Below, piece by piece: positions 9,601-15,201 of a stretch of DNA of 15,201 nt. The stretch spans positions 1 to 15,201 of the forward strand of contig RFXC01000095.1 of NCBI GenBank assembly GCA_009921765.1. Reading direction: 5' to 3'. The notes beneath the pieces were generated by a model. That model had not been told where the DNA came from, made no database searches, and saw only the letters and a list, made by a program, of their open reading frames with translations. The number at the start of each line of letters is the position of its first letter. Position 1 is the stretch's first letter. The DNA is from Betaproteobacteria bacterium. Its GTDB lineage: Bacteria > Pseudomonadota > Gammaproteobacteria > Burkholderiales > Burkholderiaceae. Made by a program: the position numbers and the translations under genes.

Positions 9601-12600
9601 AAAATCCATCTTTGAGGCCACGGTCGGCTGGGAGTTGGCACTTTGACCAATATTAGAGACGATGAAGCCTCTGCTGAACCCCGCTCCGCTGAACTCGGTG
9701 ACATTCAGGCTGGCCAGGTTGTTGGCGCCGTACAGCACATAACCCGTGCCAACCGGGCTGGCGCCGGCGCCCCCGGGAGAAGTGGCGGTGTTGCTGGTGG
9801 TGACCAGCAGGTCGGTGTATCCATCGCCATTGACGTCACCCTCGCCCGCTACGGTGGAGCCCAGCATCGGCCCCATGCGCGAATCGCCTTGCAGGATGAA
9901 GCCGCCCGCCACGCTCAGGCTGCTAAAAGCGGGCAGGACGAGATTGCTGCGCGGGGTGGTCGTACCGAACAACACCACCACCCGGCCCGGCTCGGAGGCT
10001 TGGGCGGACCCGGTCGATGCAACTGACTGCCCGATGGCGATATCTTCCAGGCCGTCGCCGTTCACGTCGCCAATATCGGTGACGCCCGAATTGCCGCCGC
10101 TACCGGCAGCGCCGTTTCCAACGTTGTACGCAATCCCTCCAGAGGTCACGCCCGTCTGCTGATCAACGCGGAAGCCCAGCGCGCTGTTGGCGCCACTATC
10201 GAGTGCACTCAACTGAACATTCTGACCTGTGTTGTTGCCGTAGACGAGGAATACCCGGCCGTTACGGGCATTTCCACCGTAATTGGCGTGCATCAGGTAG
10301 TCCGGCAGCCCATCACCGTTGAAATCGAGCTCTCCCGCCAGACCGAAATACGTCGTGCGAAAGGTCGTGTCGCCCGCTGCGTTAATCTTGAAGCCATTTG
10401 ATGTACCGGCCGACTGCATCGCCGACAGTTCGACAGTGGCCATGCGCGTGCCGCCGTAGACCACATAGGCCGCGCCACCGTTCGTTCCGTAGGCAGTCAG
10501 TGCATCAAGTGGCGCGCCGATCAATACATCCTCATAACCGTCGCCGTTGACGTCGCCCAGCTTGCTCACCACCCCCGCATACGCACCACCCCCGGTCGAA
10601 TTGTTGGGGTTTGTATTGCCGTTGATGCTGAAGCCATAGCTGGGCGCGGTCTGGTTGCCCGGCAGCGCAAGCGACAGATCGAACGCGAAGTTGACTGTGA
10701 CGGTGCCGGACGCGGCGGAAGCGTTACCGGTGCTGGCGCTGACCACCCGCGCCGTGACAGCGGTGTTGCCGTAACCCTGCGCAGCAAGCGTGGCGGCCGG
10801 GACCGTGATGTCGATATAGCGGTTGGTGGTGATATCGGTGCTCGTCAATGGAGCACTGGTCACCGTCTGGCTGCCCCAGCTCAGTTGAACCGTATCACCC
10901 GCCACTGCGGGTACTGTCGCGCCGGTGACACCGCTGGTGGGCAACTGCACTCTTACGATGGTGCCGTTGCTGACGACCTCGGACTTGAACAGCGTGTTGT
11001 CGGTCACGCCACTGGTAGGAATGGCTCCAGTCGTCCAGTCGGTCGCCAGTTTGGCCTCGGGAATGCCTGAGGTGTCGCTGGTACCCGCGGCCGACCAGGC
11101 CGAGGAACTGATCAGTGGCGCATTGGGGGCGATGAAATTGACCGACACCAGCGCAGGGTCGGACGCCGATACCAGGGTGCCCGATGTTGGCGCAGTGAGC
11201 AGGTCGGCGGTGACCGTCACCGTGTCGCTGCTGCCGTTGGCCGTCTCCGCCGTGAGCGTGGCGGTCGGAACCAGCACGTCGACATAGCCATTGGTGAGGT
11301 CGGTGCTCGTGAGCGCAGAACTGATGATGCTCTGTGATCCCCAGTTGATGCGTATCGAATTGCCAGCCTGCGCGCCAGTGTCCTTGATCGCCACCCGGAC
11401 CACGGTACCACCGCTGCTCTCCGCCTCAGCCTTGAGCAGACCATCCGCCCATTCGAAATCGGACGTGTTGATGAGGGTGGGCGCAACGCGAACATTCATG
11501 TCGGCATCAACAATCACCTGCGTCCGACCCGAGCCCGACTGGAACACCCGGTAGGTATTGGACGCCTGGGTCAGGTTGCCGATGTCCCGGAACGAGCTGG
11601 TGAGCGTCAGGGTGTCGCGACTGCTGCCGTCAACCACCAGTTGATTGCCCAGGTTGGCAGCCCCCCAGCCGGTGGCTCCGTTGCTGCTTGCAACCGCCCA
11701 GCCGGTGCCCGTATTGAAACTGTTGTCGGTGCCGGCCAGCGAGAGCAGATCCCGAAGGCTCATCTTCAGTTCATTGCCGGTGGTGGTTGAACCGATGTCG
11801 ATGCGTTCGATACCTGTGATGGCGACATTGCTGACCGCAGTCAGATCGAACAACAGTCCGTCGCCGGTGACATCCAAGGTGTCGATACCGGTGCCGCCGT
11901 CGATGCGCGCGACCGCCTGAGTGTCGTTACCGCTGTTGCGCGCAAGCTTGACCAGGTTGTCGGCGTTCAGCGTCAGCAGATCGTTGCCGCGCCCGCCATA
12001 CAGCACATCGGCCCCGCCGTTACCGATGAGGATATCGTCGCCATCGCCGCCCACCAACTGATTGTCGCCGCTGGTGCCCGTCAAGGTGTCGGCGGCTCGC
12101 GTGCCGATCGCGTCACCATTGGCACTCTGGTAGACCGAAGCCGTGGCCTCGCTCATGCCCCCGTAAATGATGTAGACCTTGCCGCGGTCGGTGAGCGTCT
12201 GATCAGCGTTAAGTGCACCAATGACCAGATCGGCAAAACCGTCGCCGTTGATATCGCCCGCAGCCGAGACGGACGAGCCGGCATAGTCACCAGCGCTCTG
12301 CCCGACAATCCGAAAGCCGCTGCTGCCCACATCGAGCGCCGACAGTTCCACCGCAGCGGTGGATGTCTTGCCGTACACCACATAGGCGTTACCTGCGTCG
12401 GCGCCGGCGGTGTCCGACAGCGAGGCGCCAATCAGCAGGTCGGCCAGGCCGTCGCCATTGACGTCGCCCGCGTTGGAAACCGAGTTGCCCAGCGCGCTGC
12501 TCGCACTGCTGCTTTCGGCGTTGATTACGAAGCCGCCCGTTGCGCCTGCGATAGACGAGGCTTCGATAGCCGTGCCTGCCGTGCGGCCGAAGACGACATA

Positions 12601-15201
12601 CACCCGTCCTGCGCCCGTTCCCACCCCAGTGGGCAGACTGGCCCCGGTGGCACCGATCACCAGGTCGGCCAGCCCATCGCCGTTGACATCGCCCGCCTGC
12701 GAGACGCTCGCGCCCAGCTTGTCACCGGCGCAAGCGCCGTTGACAACAAAGCCTCCTGCGCCGCCATTGACCGCTGAAAGATTGATGGCCGTTCTGCTGA
12801 TGCTGCCAAACACCACATAGGCGCGCCCGGCATCTGCTCGAGCCCCTGGATCAGCCAGCGATGAACCCAGGATGAAATCGGGCAAACCATCGCCGTTCAC
12901 ATCGCCAGCTGCGCTACCCGCCATCAGCTGATCGTTGCTGGTGAAGCCATTGATCACCACGCCATCGGACGTGGCGAGATTGCTCAGGTTGACGACCGCG
13001 GTGCCCGTCTTGCCAAACACGATGTAAGCCCGGCCTGCATTGGTGAGCGTTGTTGTGCCCAGCACTGGATCGGCGTTTTGCGCGATGACCAGCACGTCTC
13101 CCAGTCCATCGCCATTCAGATCACCAATCTCCGAGACCGCGTAACCGGCATTGTCGCTGGTGGTCCCGCCGCGAATCAGGAAGCCGCCCGAACCTGCGCC
13201 AATAGCCGAGGCTGCGATATCGGTTGTGTTGGCCTTGCCGAACACCGTGTAGGCCGCGCCCGCATCGGTGCCGCTGGTCATGTCGGCGTTTGATGCGCCG
13301 ACAAGCGCATCGGCCAGCCCATCGCCATTGAGGTCGCCCGCGGCCGAAACGCTGTCGCCTAAGCTATGACTGCTGGACTGGTTGGTGACCTTGAAGCCGT
13401 TACCGAGCGTCAGCGTGTCGGCAATCGACCCGGAGCTCGATGAAGTCGCGCCAAACACCAGATAGGCCCGTCCTGTCTGTGAAGGGCCCACATTGGCTGC
13501 GCCGAGCAGCAGATCTTCATAGCCATCACCATTGATGTCCCCCGCGTTGCTCACCCCACCGCCCAGCTTGTCGCTGGTGGTTTCGCCAAACAGCGAGAAG
13601 CCATATGTCGGAGCGCTGCTCGAACCCGGCAGCGAAAGCGGCAGGTCAAACCGGTAGGTGACGGACACCGCCGCGCTGGCGGCAGTTCCCGCCACGCCAT
13701 CGGCCGTGAACTGCTGGGCGGTCACATTGAAGGTACCGTAGCCCTGCTCGGCAATGATGCTGTAGGGCACGGTGACGCTCACGCTGCCGCCCACCGACAC
13801 CGCCGAGGCGAGCTTGTGGGTAAAGCTGGTGCTGCCCCAATTGATGCGTACCCAGTCGCCGACCACAGCTGCGCTCTTGAGGAACACCTGCACCACAGTG
13901 CCGTTGACGGCCTCGCTCGGATAGAGCGTGTTGTCAATCACCGAGGTGCCGCCGTTGGCAAATTTGGCCTCGGCAATGCCGGCCAGGTCGGATGTGGCCG
14001 CATTGCTGGTGTTGATCACCGGCGCGTTGGCGGGTGCCGTGGCGGTGGTGAAGTCCACCAAAGCGGAGCTGACGCCCAAGGGCGTGATGGCGGTCGCGCC
14101 GCTGAGGATTTGCGCTGTCACTGGCACCGTCTCGATGCTGCCCGTAGCCGTGGCTGCCGTCAGCGTGGCAGAGGGCACCGTCACCCGGGCCTGACCGGCG
14201 GCAATGTCGGCGCTGGTGAGCGTGTAGTCGACCGGCGCCTGCTCGTCCCAGACCAGGCGAACAATCTGCCCGGCGACCGCACCAGTGCCGGCAAGACCCA
14301 CAAGCACCGGCGTGCCGGCTGCGCCGCTGGTGAACACGCCGCTGCCGGTATCGCCAGCCTCGGCCAAGGTGAGCGCGCCGAAGCTGCGGCTGGCATCCGC
14401 TTCGGGAATCGAGCTGATGGTCGGCGCGGTCGCTATGGAGGTTTGCACCGTCAAGCCCTGGCGCACGATCAGCTGCGTGCGCGTGGCCGCATTGGCATAC
14501 ACGTCAAAGTTGCCGGCACTGCCAAGGCTACCGCCCGCGTAACTCAGACTGCCGCTTGCCTTCACGAAATCCGATCCCAGCCTCAGCGCGCTGCCCGCAC
14601 TGCCGTCGATCAGCAGTTGGTGATAGTCAACCGACCCGTCGAAGCCGGTTACCGTACCGGTGACTGTCCAGCCATTGCCGGTATTGAAGCGATTGAACGG
14701 ACCGGTGATTTCGTTGACGGTGAGTGCCTGGCCATTTTCAATCTGCAGCGTTCCGCCTGCGAGTTCGATACGCTCGATGGACTCGATGGCATGCAGGCGG
14801 CTGGCCACATTGGCGAGGCCCATGAATGCGCCGGTGCCCACCACCAGCGTATCGAGCCCTGTACCGCCGTCTATCCTGGTTGGCGCAGGGGCAAAGCCGG
14901 CCGACGCCACCGCGAGGGCGCGGATGTTCGAATCTGTGATCTCGAAGCGGTCATCGCCGGCACCGCCGTACAGCACGTCATAGCCGCCCTGACCCCGGAT
15001 CGTATCGTTGCCCTCGCCTGCGACGATCTGGTTGTTGCCGCTGTTGCCGGTCAAGGTTTCAGCGACCGATGTGCCCACCGAATCACCACTGGCGCTGTCG
15101 AAAACCATCGATCGGATATCGCTCACGCCGCCGTAGATGAGATAACTGATGCCGCCATTGGTGCGACCGGTCGGATCGCCTTGACTGGCGCTGACCAGCA
15201 A
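6475..15201 (-). CDS. Giant RTX/FG-GAP/Ig-like calcium-binding adhesin-type protein (5' end outside window)
   Basis: One uninterrupted frame encodes at least 2908 residues; the first visible codon (TTG at 15201) is internal, so the N-terminus is missing. Residue numbers count from that codon. Order: end of an FG-GAP blade (1-45), RTX block (48-89), beta linker (108-257), two Ig-like domains (258-530), seven FG-GAP repeats (534-1029), RTX (1038-1082), linker (1099-1239), two Ig-like domains (1240-1520), seven FG-GAP repeats (1523-2017), RTX (2025-2070), linker (2087-2222), two bacterial Ig-like domains (2224-2442), lectin-like domain (2443-2659), EF-hand-like calcium domain (2660-2827), tail (2828-2908). 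I find only two cysteines (in FG-GAP blade 5 of the first full propeller and near the C-terminus), usual for exported RTX proteins. Secretion by a type I system and a role in adhesion or biofilm are inferred from the family. No exporter genes are in the window. Confidence 0.9.
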   Translation of the reverse strand: MLVSASQGDPTGRTNGGISYLIYGGVSDIRSMVFDSASGDSVGTSVAETLTGNSGNNQIVAGEGNDTIRGQGGYDVLYGGAGDDRFEITDSNIRALAVASAGFAPAPTRIDGGTGLDTLVVGTGAFMGLANVASRLHAIESIERIELAGGTLQIENGQALTVNEITGPFNRFNTGNGWTVTGTVTGFDGSVDYHQLLIDGSAGSALRLGSDFVKASGSLSYAGGSLGSAGNFDVYANAATRTQLIVRQGLTVQTSIATAPTISSIPEADASRSFGALTLAEAGDTGSGVFTSGAAGTPVLVGLAGTGAVAGQIVRLVWDEQAPVDYTLTSADIAAGQARVTVPSATLTAATATGSIETVPVTAQILSGATAITPLGVSSALVDFTTATAPANAPVINTSNAATSDLAGIAEAKFANGGTSVIDNTLYPSEAVNGTVVQVFLKSAAVVGDWVRINWGSTSFTHKLASAVSVGGSVSVTVPYSIIAEQGYGTFNVTAQQFTADGVAGTAASAAVSVTYRFDLPLSLPGSSSAPTYGFSLFGETTSDKLGGGVSNAGDINGDGYEDLLLGAANVGPSQTGRAYLVFGATSSSSGSIADTLTLGNGFKVTNQSSSHSLGDSVSAAGDLNGDGLADALVGASNADMTSGTDAGAAYTVFGKANTTDIAASAIGAGSGGFLIRGGTTSDNAGYAVSEIGDLNGDGLGDVLVIAQNADPVLGTTTLTNAGRAYIVFGKTGTAVVNLSNLATSDGVVINGFTSNDQLMAGSAAGDVNGDGLPDFILGSSLADPGARADAGRAYVVFGSISRTAINLSAVNGGAGGFVVNGACAGDKLGASVSQAGDVNGDGLADLVIGATGASLPTGVGTGAGRVYVVFGRTAGTAIEASSIAGATGGFVINAESSSASSALGNSVSNAGDVNGDGLADLLIGASLSDTAGADAGNAYVVYGKTSTAAVELSALDVGSSGFRIVGQSAGDYAGSSVSAAGDINGDGFADLVIGALNADQTLTDRGKVYIIYGGMSEATASVYQSANGDAIGTRAADTLTGTSGDNQLVGGDGDDILIGNGGADVLYGGRGNDLLTLNADNLVKLARNSGNDTQAVARIDGGTGIDTLDVTGDGLLFDLTAVSNVAITGIERIDIGSTTTGNELKMSLRDLLSLAGTDNSFNTGTGWAVASSNGATGWGAANLGNQLVVDGSSRDTLTLTSSFRDIGNLTQASNTYRVFQSGSGRTQVIVDADMNVRVAPTLINTSDFEWADGLLKAEAESSGGTVVRVAIKDTGAQAGNSIRINWGSQSIISSALTSTDLTNGYVDVLVPTATLTAETANGSSDTVTVTADLLTAPTSGTLVSASDPALVSVNFIAPNAPLISSSAWSAAGTSDTSGIPEAKLATDWTTGAIPTSGVTDNTLFKSEVVSNGTIVRVQLPTSGVTGATVPAVAGDTVQLSWGSQTVTSAPLTSTDITTNRYIDITVPAATLAAQGYGNTAVTARVVSASTGNASAASGTVTVNFAFDLSLALPGNQTAPSYGFSINGNTNPNNSTGGGAYAGVVSKLGDVNGDGYEDVLIGAPLDALTAYGTNGGAAYVVYGGTRMATVELSAMQSAGTSNGFKINAAGDTTFRTTYFGLAGELDFNGDGLPDYLMHANYGGNARNGRVFLVYGNNTGQNVQLSALDSGANSALGFRVDQQTGVTSGGIAYNVGNGAAGSGGNSGVTDIGDVNGDGLEDIAIGQSVASTGSAQASEPGRVVVLFGTTTPRSNLVLPAFSSLSVAGGFILQGDSRMGPMLGSTVAGEGDVNGDGYTDLLVTTSNTATSPGGAGASPVGTGYVLYGANNLASLNVTEFSGAGFSRGFIVSNIGQSANSQPTVASKMDFVGDVNGDGLDDIVVPGVTEAKVIFGRATGGNVDGDGLDDMIATAYEGPIAGFTSTRIGHIWVVYGQTGNATVNVGNLQPSQGFWVKPFLLDSYITGIDAAGDVNGDGFADLIIGSGEDTVAGRTEKSGKSFIIFGGLSDLQSMTFQSANGDLIGTSAGEPLAGTSGANQMVAGDGNDTVTGNGGADVLYGGRGNDVLVLNADNLAQLARSTGNDGQNIARINGGTGIDTLEFSGSGLDFNLSWVRRSSIEGIEKIDITGSGNNTLRLGLLDVLNYGDNNLWNAGNTNGVSGEALAAIESRRQLRVEGNTGDRVNLSEIADWVRAGNDMVDGNTYGVWNHVSAKAQLLISQNVTVSQDTVAAVTAVADNAGSITGTVASGGVTDDTSLNLSGTLNTALATGETVRIYDGTTYLGNATVASGATTWTYADSRTLSDGQVVSYAARVADAALNQTPASRPYTVTVDTAAPTATVAVNAGAASTVNSGASTTLLITLSEKATDFALADLTVAGGTVSSLTPVASSGDSIGGYSSYTATFTANGNLGDARTVSVSANKFTDAAGNNNTASNTLTLTGAVNSFQYNMDSSLPSLTQAWGRDTSGNSVGNKAYIANGPSSSDAGDNELILADNTSGQRGVILQGTTPASGQMVTALDVTFQHYFSGVSANQSNFAFGADNTSVPVNALYAMARGLSIMFESVGNIFIGWNLTASSYVWKAQATGLNLTGAHDIRIKVSTAGLTEVLVDGTTRASWSNTAWATENQTGWSYQLSGYKQSTAASGQTWVDDLNIQDTRAASPIVLDLNGDGVQTIEASRGVMFDFGSEGVRVKAGWVSPGDGLLVRDLNHDGVINNGSELLGNATRMPDGRPAVDGWDALGALDANGDGIVDAQDAAFTHLRVWVDSNGDGVTDTGELQTLAQHGIAGLHLAHDGSRSDNLGNTLFGQGHYVRSDGSAAAMSDAWFQVLPDQLPQLGTSAVASDAGAEHADAPAERSITGNPTQLGLEDVLCVGDDHLHDDTAADVNPYGLVNESGLSVPVLIDTRVLVA
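6721..7224 (-). other. EF-hand-like calcium domain of RTX-type proteins
   Basis: Residues 2660-2827 open with PIVLDLNGDGVQT and carry four loops with DxNxDG spacing: DLNGDG (2664), DLNHDG (2705), DANGDG (2742) and DSNGDG (2764). Between them lie NNGSELLGNATRMPDG and FTHLRVWVDSN. This layout recurs near the C-terminus of many large bacterial RTX and haemolysin-type proteins. The region is acidic and presumably binds calcium outside the cell. Confidence 0.8.
7225..7875 (-). other. Lectin/LamG-like sandwich domain (tentative)
   Basis: Residues 2443-2659 begin SFQYNMDSSLPSLTQAWG and contain DNELILADNTSGQRGVILQG, LDVTFQHYFSGVSA, GLSIMFESVGNIFIGWNL, DIRIKVSTAGLTEVLVDGTT and TWVDDLNIQD. The V-x-V-DGT...W strand pattern near the end and the overall layout resemble concanavalin/LamG-type jelly-roll domains, which often bind sugars. 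It is present once, so it could be the ligand-binding tip. The assignment is by pattern only. Confidence 0.5.
7876..8532 (-). other. Two bacterial Ig-like domains near the C-terminus
   Basis: Residues 2224-2330 look like a bacterial Ig-like (Big) domain: TDDTSLNLSGTLNTALATGE, VRIYDGTTYLGNATV, TWTYADSRTLSDGQ and YTVTVDTAAP. Residues 2331-2442 form a second type with TLLITLSEKATDFALADLTV, then SSYTATFTANG and a closing FTDAAGNNNTASNTLTL. Both kinds are common in large surface adhesins. They differ from the Ig-like pairs in the upstream units. Confidence 0.75.
8536..8943 (-). other. Beta-rich linker domain C
   Basis: Residues 2087-2222: RINGGTGIDTLEF, IEGIEKIDITGSG, NTLRLGLLDVLNYGD, RQLRVEGNTGDRVNL and TYGVWNHVSAKAQLLISQNV. 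It is homologous to linkers A and B but is followed by a different type of Ig-like domain, marking the end of the repeated super-unit. Confidence 0.65.
8992..9129 (-). repeat. RTX calcium-binding repeat block C
   Basis: Residues 2025-2070: GEPLAGTSGANQMVAG, then GDGNDTVTGNGGADVLYGG and RGNDVLVLNADN. The GNGGADVLYGGRGND core is identical to block B at the protein level. Confidence 0.88.
9151..10635 (-). repeat. Seven FG-GAP repeats, second propeller with shortened blades 5/6
   Basis: Residues 1523-2017 contain seven calcium loops. Repeats start at 1523, 1603, 1676, 1767, 1845, 1898 and 1949. Blades 1 and 3 are longer than usual (80 and 91 residues). Blade 5 (53 residues) runs straight into blade 6 (51 residues) at GRATGGNVDGDGLDD, so blade 6 lacks its normal GFxIxG...AGD opening. 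The blade 6 loop reads NVDGDGLDD, with N and D exchanged relative to DVNGDGLDD. Total length (495) still matches the first propeller (496). Confidence 0.88.
10642..11484 (-). other. Two Ig-like domains, unit B
   Basis: Residues 1240-1520 contain two modules that match each other and those of unit A: SIRINWGSQSI with LTSTDLTNGYVDVLVPTATL, then VQLSWGSQTV with LTSTDITTNRYIDITVPAATL. AAQGYGNTAVTARV closes the second, as EQGYGTFNVTAQ does in unit A. Confidence 0.65.
11485..11907 (-). other. Beta-rich linker domain B
   Basis: Residues 1099-1239 repeat the layout of linker A: RIDGGTGIDTLDV, ITGIERIDIGS, ELKMSLRDLLSL, NQLVVDGSSRDTLTL and YRVFQSGSGRTQVIVDADM. The NSFNTGTGW segment corresponds to NRFNTGNGW in linker A, which shows common origin. 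Confidence 0.65.
11956..12090 (-). repeat. RTX calcium-binding repeat block B
   Basis: Residues 1038-1082 run from DTLTGTSGDNQLVGG through GDGDDILIGNGGADVLYGG to RGNDLLTLNADN. It aligns with blocks A and C without gaps in its core. Confidence 0.88.
12115..13602 (-). repeat. Seven FG-GAP repeats, first full beta-propeller
   Basis: Residues 534-1029 hold exactly seven repeats of 68-74 residues, starting at 534, 602, 673, 747, 817, 890 and 962. Each has G-F/V-x-[IVL], then a calcium loop of the type GDxNGDGxxD, then L[VIL]xGA and a closing [YV]xVFG or equivalent. Seven is the number needed for a closed integrin-alpha-like propeller. Blade 5 carries one of the two cysteines (NGACAGDK). Confidence 0.9.
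13612..14430 (-). other. Two Ig-like domains, unit A
   Basis: Residues 258-530 contain two beta-sandwich-like modules. Recognisable pieces are IVRLVWDEQ, SADIAAGQARVTVPSATLTA and VPVTAQILS in the first, and VRINWGSTSF, GSVSVTVPYSIIAEQGYG and FNVTAQQFTADG in the second. These match the W-G-S / VTVP / VTAQ pattern of the pair in unit B. They probably act as stalk spacers between the rigid RTX and propeller parts. Confidence 0.6.
14431..14880 (-). other. Beta-rich linker domain A after RTX block
   Basis: Residues 108-257 begin RIDGGTGLDTLVV, pass through IESIERIELAGG and HQLLIDGSAGSALRL, and end FDVYANAATRTQLIVRQGLTV. The same order of motifs recurs after RTX blocks B and C. It resembles the C-terminal region often seen after RTX repeats in type I secreted proteins, here used internally. 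This family resemblance is inference. Confidence 0.6.
14935..15060 (-). repeat. RTX calcium-binding repeat block A
   Basis: Residues 48-89 carry glycine/aspartate nonapeptides of the GGxGxDxLx type, with cores GEGNDTIRG, GQGGYDVLYG and GAGDDRFEI. RTX repeats form a calcium-bound parallel beta-roll that folds after export. This is the first of three copies, spaced 990 and 988 residues apart. The block is preceded by the end of a further FG-GAP propeller (ISYLIYGGVSDIRSMVFDSA). Confidence 0.85.

Noticed and set aside
8992..15060. DNA-level periodic repeats as a CRISPR array
   Set aside because: The repeats are coding (FG-GAP and RTX), diverged in DNA, with irregular spacing and an open frame throughout.

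Overview
The window is GC-rich and reads like a chromosomal segment of a proteobacterium. A betaproteobacterium of the Burkholderiales type is my best guess, from codon use, the TRAP-type solute-binding protein and the giant RTX/FG-GAP protein. No rRNA, tRNA, CRISPR, insertion sequence or phage gene is visible. The species cannot be named from sequence alone.

Region 1 (1-2832) holds small metabolic genes. The end of an upstream reading frame appears to stop at 66-68, inside a 25-bp tandem repeat that is followed by a GC-rich hairpin. Next come a class III (LigB/DODA-type) extradiol dioxygenase on +, a convergent TRAP transporter periplasmic binding protein (DctP family) on -, and a divergent two-lobed cupin protein on +. 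The 204-bp divergent spacer carries an inverted repeat and a perfect TTGACA. An extradiol dioxygenase beside an organic-acid binding protein suggests uptake and breakdown of an aromatic or carboxylic compound, but no substrate can be named.

Region 2 (3048-6345) is a tight + strand operon of three genes: an RluF-like 23S rRNA pseudouridine synthase with a long proline/arginine-rich N-terminal tail, a class I methyltransferase with an NPPW motif that overlaps it by 19 bp, and a double OsmC-like protein 11 bp further on whose ribosome binding site overlaps the methyltransferase stop codon. Only the C-terminal OsmC half keeps the two reactive cysteines.

Region 3 (6475-15201, more than half the window) is the 3' part of one giant - strand gene that runs off the right edge. 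At least 2908 residues are present and the N-terminus is missing. It is a calcium-binding secreted or surface protein of the RTX adhesin type. It is built from a ~990-residue super-unit: a 7-repeat FG-GAP beta-propeller, an RTX nonapeptide block, a beta-rich linker domain, then two Ig-like domains. The unit is seen twice in full, with part of a further copy at the window edge. The C-terminal end differs: two bacterial Ig-like domains, a lectin/LamG-like sandwich, a domain with several EF-hand-type DxNxDG loops, and a shortened copy of the linker domain as the tail. The second propeller carries a local deletion that fuses blades 5 and 6. No secretion genes (ABC transporter, membrane fusion protein, TolC) lie in the window, so type I export is inferred from the RTX architecture alone.
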